Shown piece by piece: positions 1 to 7,625 of a stretch of DNA of 19,373 bases (within the stretch, counting starts at the first letter, position 1; the number at the start of each line of letters is the position of its first letter). Both the position numbers and the translations under genes were made by a program. The notes under the pieces were generated by a model. The model worked only from the letters and a program-made list of their open reading frames with translations. It was not told the DNA's origin and did not search any database. Origin of the DNA: CAZRUA01 sp964603125 (GTDB lineage: Bacteria > Bacteroidota > Bacteroidia > B-17B0 > Aurantibacillaceae). The stretch is taken from the NCBI GenBank assembly GCA_964603125.1, contig CAZRUA010000067.1:1-19373 (forward strand). Reading direction: 5' to 3'.

Positions 1-2
1 GT

Positions 3-755
3 TTTCAATTTAAGTTGGGAGCGCAGATTGATTTTACTATTAATTACAAAAGAAATAAACACGATTCAATTTTAGACACCATTCCTAATCCAGATTTAAT
101 GAGAATGCGTTGCACAAACGAGTTAATTCATCTTAAAAATCCAATGCATGTAAGTTTGGGTTACACGTTTAATCCAGTTTCAAAATTAGCGGCAAAGTAT
201 AACACTTTAGCGTATAATTACACTTTAGGTGCTAATGATTTTGTGGTAGTGAAGGATACTGTTATTAATACATCTAATGCGGCAAGCGAAATTATTTTGC
301 CTTTAGCTCACGTTATCGGAGCGCAGTTTAAATACGGTACAAAGTTTACAGCTTTAGTTGATGTTGGTATAGACAATTGGAGTAAGTTTAAATTATTGAA
401 CAATACAAATACATTAAAAAACTCAAAAAGCTTTGGATTAGGATTACAATATGTACCGAATAGAAATGCGGGTAGTGGAGAGTATTTAAAGCGTATTAAT
501 TACCGTGCAGGTGTTAAATACAGCGATGGTTTCTTAGAGTTAAAGAGTACTAAAATATCTTCCCTAACTATTGCAGGTGGTTTGGGTTTCCCTCTAGGTC
601 AGCGCGAAACAAGAAATTTATCTATGTTTAATATTGGTTTCGAATACATTCAAGTAGGTAGTGTTAAAAATAATTTGGTTCAAGAAAATCATTATAAAGT
701 TACCCTTGGTTTAACCTTAAACGATAGATGGTTTAAGAAGTATGTATTTGATTAA
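3..755 (+). CDS. FadL-like outer-membrane beta-barrel protein (5' truncated)
   Basis: The frame is open from the first bases of the window, so the N-terminus and signal peptide lie upstream. A TTG at 15 is only an in-frame codon, not a convincing start. The remaining roughly 250 residues alternate polar and hydrophobic positions with many Gly and aromatic residues, as in a beta-barrel. They end in the pattern NDRWF-KKYVFD, which I associate with the C-terminus of Bacteroidota OMPP1/FadL/TodX-type transport proteins. The YRAGVKYSDGF and GGLGFPLG segments read as late barrel strands. Proteins of this family move hydrophobic compounds across the outer membrane, but no substrate can be inferred here. 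The stop codon directly abuts the TTG start of lptC, so the two are probably co-transcribed. Barrel identity is fairly secure; the FadL assignment is by resemblance. Confidence 0.65.
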   Translation, partial: FQFKLGAQIDFTINYKRNKHDSILDTIPNPDLMRMRCTNELIHLKNPMHVSLGYTFNPVSKLAAKYNTLAYNYTLGANDFVVVKDTVINTSNAASEIILPLAHVIGAQFKYGTKFTALVDVGIDNWSKFKLLNNTNTLKNSKSFGLGLQYVPNRNAGSGEYLKRINYRAGVKYSDGFLELKSTKISSLTIAGGLGFPLGQRETRNLSMFNIGFEYIQVGSVKNNLVQENHYKVTLGLTLNDRWFKKYVFD

Positions 756-1334
756 TTGAAAATTAAAAACTACATATCTGGCTTCGTTGTTTTTTTATTC
801 GCTTCTATAGGGCTAATCTCTTGTAGTCAAAACACTGCAGCCGAAGTAAAAACTGTAACCGACAATAAGTTTGATTTTCCTACTGAGTCAATTATCGATT
901 TTTTTGCCGAGTATACTGATTCAGGTTTCGTTCAATTATCGGTTAAAGCTCCTTTAATGAATCGTTATTCTATCAATGTGCCGCAAATATATGAGGATAT
1001 GCCCAAAGGTTTGGATATTAAATTTTACGATAAACTGGGCAATGTTAAAACAACTTTAACGGCTAATCAAGGCAAGCGTTTTGAAGCAAGTCAGTTAGTT
1101 GAAGTACACTATAATGTTGAGTTAATTAATTCTGAAGGAGAGAAGTTGAAAACCGAGCATTTGATTTGGAAACAAGATTCGGGAATTGTGCGAACAACTT
1201 CTTATGTTCAAATTGTAACAAACGGAAAAATTTTGCATGGCGATGGTTTAATCGCTAAGGATGATTTTACAGAGTATGAAATTTTGCGCCCAAGAGGTGA
1301 GTTAAAAGTAAACGATGCTGATTCGTTAAAATAA
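756..1334 (+). CDS. lptC: LPS export ABC transporter periplasmic protein LptC
   Basis: This 192-residue lipoprotein has an N-terminal hydrophobic segment (about residues 7-20) followed by the lipobox LISC, placing the lipidated Cys at 23. The body matches the LptC/OstA-like fold of repeated short beta strands, with segments such as GFVQLSVKAP, GLDIKFYDKLG and LTANQGKRFE typical of Bacteroidota LptC. LptC links the LptBFG transporter to the LptA bridge and moves lipopolysaccharide from the inner towards the outer membrane. The TTG start was chosen because it directly follows the upstream TAA and because the signal peptide requires it; no upstream in-frame alternative exists. The abutting genes suggest translational coupling with the upstream barrel protein. 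Confidence 0.87.
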   Translation: MKIKNYISGFVVFLFASIGLISCSQNTAAEVKTVTDNKFDFPTESIIDFFAEYTDSGFVQLSVKAPLMNRYSINVPQIYEDMPKGLDIKFYDKLGNVKTTLTANQGKRFEASQLVEVHYNVELINSEGEKLKTEHLIWKQDSGIVRTTSYVQIVTNGKILHGDGLIAKDDFTEYEILRPRGELKVNDADSLK

Positions 1335-1339
1335 TAAAA

Positions 1340-1579
1340 ATGGATAACAAGGAAAAAGACGCTTTATGGCGTATTAAAATGATGCGCTACGGCGAAATTT
1401 TATGGATGGTAATGGCAATAGTTTGCTTATGCTTAACAACTTATAGCCTAATAATGAAAGATCAAAAGGATGCAACCGTTTTTTTAATTGCAACTATGGT
1501 TGCGGGGGCAATGTTTGCCTTTAGAAAGGGAATTCGTAAGCGCATGCAAAAACACCACGACGAAAAGTATCCAAAGTAG
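1340..1579 (+). CDS. Small two-helix membrane protein
   Basis: This 79-residue protein has two predicted membrane helices, about residues 18-38 and 46-61. A charged N-terminal stretch (MDNKEKDALWRIK) precedes them, and a very basic C-terminal tail (RKGIRKRMQKHH) suggests both ends face the cytoplasm. It starts five bases after lptC and sits before the SurA-N PPIase gene, so it probably belongs to the envelope operon. I do not recognise a named family, and no catalytic motif is visible. The short spacing, the good ATG start and the membrane topology make it a real gene rather than a chance frame. Confidence 0.75.
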   Translation: MDNKEKDALWRIKMMRYGEILWMVMAIVCLCLTTYSLIMKDQKDATVFLIATMVAGAMFAFRKGIRKRMQKHHDEKYPK

Positions 1580-1653
1580 TGTTTTTTATTTAACTAATTG
1601 ATTTTTAGTAGTTTATTTTGGGTCGAAAATTTAAATAAGTCGATTTCAAATCT

Positions 1654-1661
1654 TATATTTG
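1654..1661 (+). promoter_or_regulatory. Candidate Bacteroidota -7 box (TATATTTG)
   Basis: The sequence matches the Bacteroidota primary-sigma consensus TAnnTTTG exactly and lies 22 bases upstream of the PPIase ATG, in the only sizeable gap of this block. I see no clear TTG-type -33 box at the expected distance, so the call is moderate. If real, transcription would start at about 1667, giving the PPIase gene its own promoter and a short leader. Confidence 0.45.
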
Positions 1662-1683
1662 CAACCCTAATTTTATAATAATT

Positions 1684-3948
1684 ATGAGTATTTTAGAAAA
1701 AATTCGCAATCACACTGGATTATTACTTGGAGTAGTAGGTGGAGCCTTAATCCTGTTTATTGTACAATCAGCATTAACTTCTGGAACTTCTTTATTCGGA
1801 ACCAACGATAATGCAGTTGGTAAAGTTTACGGACAAGACGTGTTAATGGATGAGTTTAAAGAGCGTTATGATTTGTATGAAAAAAATCAACAAAATCAAC
1901 AACAACAAAACCAAAGCCCTGATGAGTTAAAACAACAAATTGTTAACCAAGCATGGCAAAGTATTGTTACTGACAAAATCAATAAGCGTGAATACGAAGC
2001 TTTAGGTTTAGCTGTTTCTGATGAAGAGATTTACGAATTAATGATTGGTAATCCTCATCAAATGGTTTTACAACAAATTAAAGATCCTAAAACTGGTCAA
2101 ATCATTCCTCAATACGCTAAGCCAGATGGTACTTTAGATGTTGCTAAATGGAATAAATTTGTAGTAGACTTAAATACTGTTCAAAAGGATTTAAAACCAG
2201 AAGAGCAAGAACAAGCTGCTAAGCAAAGAAAACAATGGGCTGATTTTGAAAAAAGCATTGTTGATATGCGTTTAAACGAAAAATATCAAGCTTTAATTAA
2301 AAAAGGTTTATATGTTTCTTCTAAACATGCTGAATACGAAAACAAAAATCAAAATAGCAAGTTTAACGTTCAGTTTGTAGCTAAAAACTATGCTGAGGTT
2401 GCAGATAGCACAATTGCTGTGACTGATGATGAAATCCAAAAATATTACAACGATCATTTGTATCAATACCAAAACGAGAAAACATCTCGTAAAATTGACT
2501 ACGTATTGTTCAATGCAGTTGCTAGTCCAGAAGACGTTATCGCAATTAAAGCTGATTTAGAAGACATCACTAAAAACTTTAAAGCACTTGAGCCAGGTAA
2601 AGCAGATGATTCAAGTTTTGTTGCTCAAGAAGCTGAGGCTGGTAATGGTTCGGGTATTGTTAAAATCAAAGCTAAGGATGTTTCTCCAATGATGGATTCA
2701 ACTATCAAAACAGCAGCTCCTGGATTTATTACGGTTCCTTACATTGAAGCTGGTTTATATAAAATTTCTAAATTGATGAACCGTTCATTAGTTAATGACT
2801 CAGGTAAAGTTCGTCACATCTTAATTGGTTTCAATAAAATGTTACCTGATGGTAATCAAGTTCCTCGCGATCCAGCTGCAGCAAAGAAAACTGCTGATAG
2901 CGTTGTTGAGGTTCTTAAAAAGGGTGGAAATTTCAACGATTTAGTTGCTAAGTTAAGTGATGATGGTGGAAAAAAAGCTCCAAATCCTCAACCAACTCCT
3001 CAAAATCCAAATCCTGATACTGTAAATGTAAAAGGAAGAAATGGTGTTTATGGATGGGTGAAACCAGGTGATGGATATGTTCCTGAGTTCTTAGATTTTG
3101 CTATTACTGGTAAAAAAGGTGAAATTAAATCGGTTAAAACTCAATTTGGTTACCATGTGATGGAAATCATGGATGCTTCTTCATCAAAAGTTGAGTTATT
3201 AACTATTGGTACTATCGGCCGTGTAATTGAGCCAAGTCAAAAAACAATGAGTAAAGTAACTGGTGATGCTAATAAGTTTGCTGGAGAAAACAATACAAAA
3301 GAGAAATTTGATAAAGCAGTTACTGATCAAGGATTAAATAAGCGTTTTATTGATGAATTAGAAGAGAATGAATACAAAATTCCAGGTATCGATAGCCCTA
3401 AAGATATCGTTGTTTGGGCATATAACGCTAAAGAAGGTGATGTAAGTGAAGTGTTTACATTTAACAGTAAAATTAACTTAGTTGCTAAATTAGTTGAAAT
3501 TAAAAACAAAGGTGTTAAAGCCTTAGCTCATTGTAAAGATGAGGTAAAAACTAAAGTTATTCAAGAGAAAAAGGCTGCTAAATTTGTTGATGAATTCAAT
3601 AAAAATGCAGGTGGTACTATTTCTGCTTTAGCTACTAAAATGAAATTACAAGTTAATACAGCTGATAGCTTAGTATTTGCTTCATACAATGTTCCAGGTG
3701 CTGGACAAGAGTTTGAAGTTTTAGGTGCAGCTTCTGGTTTAAAAGTAAATACTGTTTCTAAGCCAATTATTGGTGCAAGTGGTGTTTATGTAATTACAGT
3801 TACTGGTCAAAAAATTGCTACAGTTAAAGATATTAAAACAGCAAGAAAAACTAGTACTTCTATTCTTCAAAACCGTACTTATGAGGTTGCTGAAGCATTA
3901 AAGAAATTGGCTGACCCTGAGCAGCATACAAATAAAGCTAATTTGTAG
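1684..3948 (+). CDS. Membrane-anchored SurA-N/parvulin peptidyl-prolyl isomerase (PpiD-like)
   Basis: This 754-residue protein has one N-terminal membrane anchor (about residues 12-32), a SurA_N-type chaperone segment (about 42-250) and a parvulin PPIC rotamase domain (about 370-497). The rotamase domain is recognisable from VRHILIGF at its start and FGYHVMEIMD at its end. A chaperone-like C-terminal region follows to 754. The architecture is that of PpiD: an inner-membrane-tethered periplasmic foldase acting on exported and outer-membrane proteins. Two low-complexity stretches stand out, a Gln/Asn-rich run at about 67-77 and a Pro/Asn-rich insertion at about 428-451 inside the rotamase domain. 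The neighbouring lptC and barrel genes fit an envelope-biogenesis role. A strong terminator follows. Whether the isomerase is active cannot be told from sequence alone. Confidence 0.88.
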   Translation: MSILEKIRNHTGLLLGVVGGALILFIVQSALTSGTSLFGTNDNAVGKVYGQDVLMDEFKERYDLYEKNQQNQQQQNQSPDELKQQIVNQAWQSIVTDKINKREYEALGLAVSDEEIYELMIGNPHQMVLQQIKDPKTGQIIPQYAKPDGTLDVAKWNKFVVDLNTVQKDLKPEEQEQAAKQRKQWADFEKSIVDMRLNEKYQALIKKGLYVSSKHAEYENKNQNSKFNVQFVAKNYAEVADSTIAVTDDEIQKYYNDHLYQYQNEKTSRKIDYVLFNAVASPEDVIAIKADLEDITKNFKALEPGKADDSSFVAQEAEAGNGSGIVKIKAKDVSPMMDSTIKTAAPGFITVPYIEAGLYKISKLMNRSLVNDSGKVRHILIGFNKMLPDGNQVPRDPAAAKKTADSVVEVLKKGGNFNDLVAKLSDDGGKKAPNPQPTPQNPNPDTVNVKGRNGVYGWVKPGDGYVPEFLDFAITGKKGEIKSVKTQFGYHVMEIMDASSSKVELLTIGTIGRVIEPSQKTMSKVTGDANKFAGENNTKEKFDKAVTDQGLNKRFIDELEENEYKIPGIDSPKDIVVWAYNAKEGDVSEVFTFNSKINLVAKLVEIKNKGVKALAHCKDEVKTKVIQEKKAAKFVDEFNKNAGGTISALATKMKLQVNTADSLVFASYNVPGAGQEFEVLGAASGLKVNTVSKPIIGASGVYVITVTGQKIATVKDIKTARKTSTSILQNRTYEVAEALKKLADPEQHTNKANL

Positions 3949-3960
3949 TCTAAATATTAA

Positions 3961-3990
3961 AAGGCGTTTCATTCGAGACGCCTTTTTTAT
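3961..3990 (+). terminator. Rho-independent terminator after the PPIase gene
   Basis: AAGGCGT (3961-3967) pairs with ACGCCTT (3978-3984). The stem extends by three more pairs, one a G-U, around the four-base loop ATTC, and a T-rich tract follows. It ends the envelope block before fbp. Confidence 0.88.
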
Positions 3991-4027
3991 TTTTTAATTC
4001 CAACATAAATCAAAATATTTAATTCTT

Positions 4028-5017
4028 ATGAAAGTAAAAACATTAGGTCAGTTTATTATCGAAAAACAAAATGATTTCCCTTATGCTAAAGGCGAGTTAT
4101 CTCGTTTGTTGCGCGATATAGGTATTGCAGCTAAAATTGTGAATCGCGAAGTAAATAAGGCAGGATTGGTTGAAATATTGGGAGAAACTGGCGAAACTAA
4201 TGTTCAAGGTGAGAAAGTAAAGAAGCTAGATGTTTTTGCAAATGAACAGTTTATCGCTGCTTTAAAGGCTGGTGGCGAGTGTTGTGCAATTGCATCTGAG
4301 GAGAACGAAGAAATTATTCCAGTTGATAATGCGGTTTCAACAAATGCAAAATATGTTGTGGCAATGGACCCATTGGATGGTTCTTCAAATATCGATGTAA
4401 ACGTTTCGGTAGGAACTATTTTTTCTATTTATCGTCGTTTAACATTAAATGGACCGGGGACGATTGAAGATTTTTTACAACAAGGAACAGAACAAGTTGC
4501 TGCAGGATATATCATTTATGGTTCTTCTGCAATGTTAGTATACACCACAGGTAAAGGGGTTAATGGTTTCACATTAGACCCTAGTATTGGGGAATTCTGT
4601 TTGTCACATCCAAACATGAAAACACCAACTTATGGTAACATTTACAGTATAAACGAAGGAAATTATCTTCATTTCCCTGATGGAGTGAAGAAATACTTGA
4701 AATACTGCCAAGAAGAAGATAAAGCTACTTCACGTCCATATTCTAGCCGTTATATCGGTTCTGGAGTTGCTGATATTCACCGTAACTTAATTGTTGGCGG
4801 AATTTATATTTATCCAACAACAACTAAATCGCCAAAAGGTAAATTACGTTTGTTGTATGAGTGTAATCCATTAGCTTTTATTATTGAACAAGCAGGAGGA
4901 AAGGCAACTGACGGTAATAAGCGTATTATGGAAATTCCTATTACTGAGTTGCACCAAAGAACTCCGCTATACATTGGCGCTGTTGATATGGTGGATAAGG
5001 CAATGAGCTTTAGTTAA
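4028..5017 (+). CDS. fbp: Class 1 fructose-1,6-bisphosphatase
   Basis: This 329-residue enzyme is full length for the class I family. It hydrolyses fructose 1,6-bisphosphate to fructose 6-phosphate and phosphate, the committed step of gluconeogenesis, in the cytoplasm. The metal-binding signatures are present: KLD at about 66-68, the acidic ASEENEE stretch at about 89-95, and MDPLDGSSNID at 113-123, which carries the two key aspartates and GSS. The substrate-side signatures VGTIFSIYR, SSRYIGSGVADIHR and LLYECNPLAFIIEQAGG follow in the usual order. The gene lies between two terminators together with sucD, 93 bases apart, so it may be transcribed alone or with sucD. Confidence 0.97.
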   Translation: MKVKTLGQFIIEKQNDFPYAKGELSRLLRDIGIAAKIVNREVNKAGLVEILGETGETNVQGEKVKKLDVFANEQFIAALKAGGECCAIASEENEEIIPVDNAVSTNAKYVVAMDPLDGSSNIDVNVSVGTIFSIYRRLTLNGPGTIEDFLQQGTEQVAAGYIIYGSSAMLVYTTGKGVNGFTLDPSIGEFCLSHPNMKTPTYGNIYSINEGNYLHFPDGVKKYLKYCQEEDKATSRPYSSRYIGSGVADIHRNLIVGGIYIYPTTTKSPKGKLRLLYECNPLAFIIEQAGGKATDGNKRIMEIPITELHQRTPLYIGAVDMVDKAMSFS

Positions 5018-5110
5018 AGAATGGGATAAGTAGTTACCAAATATTTAAAAATGGTATCAAAAAAAAGTATAAATTAGCAAAGAAATTTATCACAATAAAA
5101 AACATAAGAG

Positions 5111-5995
5111 ATGAGCGTTTTAGTAAATAAAAATTCAAAGATAATTGTTCAAGGTTTCACAGGTTCTGAAGGAACTTTTCATGCTGAACAAATGATTGCT
5201 TACGGCGGAAATGTTGTAGGTGGTGTTACTCCTGGTAAAGGTGGCTCAACACATTTAGATCGTCCAGTATTTAATACTGTTCAAGATGCGGTTACTAAAA
5301 CAGGTGCTGATGTTTCAATTATTTTTGTGCCTGCTGGTTTTGCTGCAGATGCAATTATGGAAGCAGCAGACGCTGGTATCAAAGTAATTGTTTGTATTAC
5401 TGAAGGCATTCCTGTTAAAGATATGATTACAGCTAAAGAATTTATTAAGAGCAAAAATTGCCGCTTAATAGGTCCAAATTGCCCAGGTGTTATTACTGCT
5501 GATGAAGCTAAAGTTGGTATTATGCCAGGTTTTGTTTTCAAAAAAGGTACAGTAGGTATCGTTTCTAAATCAGGTACTTTAACTTACGAAGCTGCTGATC
5601 AAATTGTAAAAGCTGGTTTAGGTATTACTACAGCTATCGGAATTGGTGGTGACCCAATCATTGGAACTACAACTAAGGAAGCGGTAGAATTATTAATGAA
5701 TGATCCAGAAACAGAAGGTATTGTAATGATTGGTGAAATTGGTGGAAATCTTGAAGCTGAAGCGGCTCGTTGGATTAAAGCTAACGGAAATAAAAAACCA
5801 GTTGTAGGTTTCATCGCTGGTCAAACTGCTCCTGCAGGTCGTACAATGGGTCACGCAGGTGCTATTGTTGGCGGTAAAGATGATACAGCTGAAGCTAAGA
5901 TGGCAATTATGCGCGAATGTGGAATTCACGTATGTGAGTCTCCAGCAGTTATTGGTAAAACAATGGCAGCAGTTTTGAAAGGTGTTACAGCTTAA
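5111..5995 (+). CDS. sucD: Succinate-CoA ligase (ADP/GDP-forming) subunit alpha
   Basis: This is the 294-residue alpha subunit of succinyl-CoA synthetase, which makes ATP or GTP from succinyl-CoA in the TCA cycle together with the SucC beta subunit. The CoA-binding Rossmann start GFTGSEGTFHAEQ (about 15-27), the VGGVTPGKGG loop (36-45), SKSGTLTYE (152-160) and the phosphohistidine loop TMGHAGAIVGG, with His248 as the phosphorylated residue, are all intact. The length is normal. No sucC is adjacent, so the beta subunit must be encoded elsewhere. A bidirectional terminator follows immediately. Confidence 0.97.
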   Translation: MSVLVNKNSKIIVQGFTGSEGTFHAEQMIAYGGNVVGGVTPGKGGSTHLDRPVFNTVQDAVTKTGADVSIIFVPAGFAADAIMEAADAGIKVIVCITEGIPVKDMITAKEFIKSKNCRLIGPNCPGVITADEAKVGIMPGFVFKKGTVGIVSKSGTLTYEAADQIVKAGLGITTAIGIGGDPIIGTTTKEAVELLMNDPETEGIVMIGEIGGNLEAEAARWIKANGNKKPVVGFIAGQTAPAGRTMGHAGAIVGGKDDTAEAKMAIMRECGIHVCESPAVIGKTMAAVLKGVTA

Positions 5996-6010
5996 TTAAT
6001 AATATTCAGT

Positions 6011-6050
6011 AAAAAAGCCCTTAGTAAATTGTGCTAAGGGCTTTTTTATT
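6011..6050. terminator. Bidirectional terminator between sucD and the convergent gene
   Basis: AAAAAAGCCCTTAG (6011-6024) pairs with CTAAGGGCTTTTTT (6034-6047), a perfect 14-base stem around a nine-base loop. It has a T-tract on the plus strand and the complementary A-tract on the other side, so it can stop sucD transcription and also serve the minus-strand gene ending at 6066. Confidence 0.92.
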
Positions 6051-6065
6051 TGTAGTAATTAAGAG

Positions 6066-7565
6066 TTAAGATTTAATGTTAAAGTATTGAGCTAAATCTA
6101 AAATAAGTGTTTTAACTCCAGTTAAATTCGGATTCTCCTCGCATAAAGGGATTAGGGCAAATAGTTTTTCGGAGTATTGCTTTCTTCCATTTAATAACCA
6201 TTGAGAGGCATAATAGTAAGCGCTTATAGTAATATCGTTTTCTAAATTCACTTTATTACCTGATGTAGATTTTTTATAACGCTTATAGCACTCACTTATT
6301 TTTGCGTATTGCTGTAAGCTAAAGTAACCAATAATCAAGCTTGCAAACATACCATCTAAAAACTTTTGGAAAGGAATCTGTTGGTAAGATGTAAGCGTCT
6401 CTTCCATTAAATCAATCCCTTTTTTAACTTCATCAGGCGTGCCTAACATTAATAATCCGCTATAAATACTACGCGTGTTAATTAATTTAATAATATAACC
6501 TTCGTTCCAAATAGGTTTTTCTATTTCGGTAGCTAATACTTGTTTTAGTTTATTAATGTTTTGTTTAATTGCCTCTGGTAATTCCTTGTAATGATCTGCC
6601 TTGTAAGTAGCACTATAATTGGTAACATAATGGCTAGCTTGAATAGCAATGGCAAATATTTCGGGAACATTAATGTACGATTGCCAGAATTTTAAACTAG
6701 AACTTTCTTCAATTAATCGGCTCGATTCTTTCATCATACCTTCAGTATCCATGGTACTTACCATTAATTGAAGTTTAAGACCAATTATTTTAAACAATAA
6801 ATCATCTAAAAAGTGAAATACAATAAAGGCATTGTTTTGTAATTCTCTCTCAAGGTTTTCAAGTTCTTTTAAAGTGCTTTTTTCGTAGAACTGCGGGTCA
6901 TTTTGAAAGCTTAACTGGTAATACTTTCCAAATTTCGCAATGGTTTTAATGCAAAAGCATTCATCATCTAAGTATTCATCAAAAAACTTTAAATCAGCTT
7001 TAGATGTTTTTACCGATACATTGTCCTTATTTTTAAAATGTAGGTTTTCGCGAATGTATTTGTATAAAGTATTTAATCTTAATTCAGCATGAATTAATTT
7101 TTCAATTTTTTCATGGAATTTTACTGGACTTTTAAATTCAGTAATAAATGCCTGTTGCCCTTGAAATTTTAAAACATTTATTTGGGTGGTGAAATCTTCA
7201 ATTTTTTCTGCAATATCAAGTAAATACTCGGCTAATAAGTTAGCTTTTTTTCTATCGCCTTTATTGGTGTATTCTTCAATTAAATTTAAATTATGTTTTA
7301 AATAAGCGGGATAATTTCTACTTAAAAAGCCCGATAATTTAAACGTATGATGAACAAGTTGAAGGAATTTGCCCTTTACACTAGCTCCTGATTGACCGTA
7401 AATGCGTTTTGATAACACTTCTGATTCGGGCTGTTCCCAACCAAAATTTCGTATTTCATGAATTAATTTAAATGGCAGTTCAGCTTTAGATGTTTTAAGG
7501 TAGTTGGCAAATTCATTGAAGTGAAATTCACTTAAAAGCAATATTTGTTTCTGAATACTGAGCAT
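6066..7565 (-). CDS. Large alpha-helical protein of unknown function
   Basis: This 499-residue protein has no signal peptide and no membrane helix. It is almost wholly predicted helix, rich in Leu, Lys and Glu, with heptad-like stretches such as KKANLLAEYLLDIAEKIEDF and LEKSTLKELENLEREL-type segments. The pattern resembles a TPR-like or other helical-repeat scaffold, but I cannot assign a family and see no catalytic motif. The ATG start lies 60 bases from the divergent glycosyltransferase gene, and a TAGATTTG box on this strand (7634-7641) may drive it. It is convergent with sucD and shares its terminator. A cytosolic scaffold or regulatory role is possible but unproven. Confidence 0.8.
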   Translation of the reverse strand: MLSIQKQILLLSEFHFNEFANYLKTSKAELPFKLIHEIRNFGWEQPESEVLSKRIYGQSGASVKGKFLQLVHHTFKLSGFLSRNYPAYLKHNLNLIEEYTNKGDRKKANLLAEYLLDIAEKIEDFTTQINVLKFQGQQAFITEFKSPVKFHEKIEKLIHAELRLNTLYKYIRENLHFKNKDNVSVKTSKADLKFFDEYLDDECFCIKTIAKFGKYYQLSFQNDPQFYEKSTLKELENLERELQNNAFIVFHFLDDLLFKIIGLKLQLMVSTMDTEGMMKESSRLIEESSSLKFWQSYINVPEIFAIAIQASHYVTNYSATYKADHYKELPEAIKQNINKLKQVLATEIEKPIWNEGYIIKLINTRSIYSGLLMLGTPDEVKKGIDLMEETLTSYQQIPFQKFLDGMFASLIIGYFSLQQYAKISECYKRYKKSTSGNKVNLENDITISAYYYASQWLLNGRKQYSEKLFALIPLCEENPNLTGVKTLILDLAQYFNIKS

Positions 7566-7578
7566 TTGATTAGATTTG
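7544..7578 (+). promoter_or_regulatory. Candidate promoter of the radical SAM operon
   Basis: A perfect TAnnTTTG box (TAGATTTG, 7571-7578) follows a TTTG element (7544-7547) with a 23-base spacer, slightly long for the Bacteroidota -33/-7 promoter. Transcription would start at about 7585, some 40 bases before the TTG start of the first operon gene. It is the only good plus-strand box I noticed ahead of the operon. Confidence 0.5.
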
Positions 7579-7625
7579 TGCTAAGTTAAATAAATAGGCC
7601 GAAAATTAACATGATTTAAATTAAA

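Noticed and set aside
5281..5929. Several antisense open frames inside sucD
   Set aside because: They are reverse-strand frames over a strongly conserved housekeeping gene, with no recognisable protein features.
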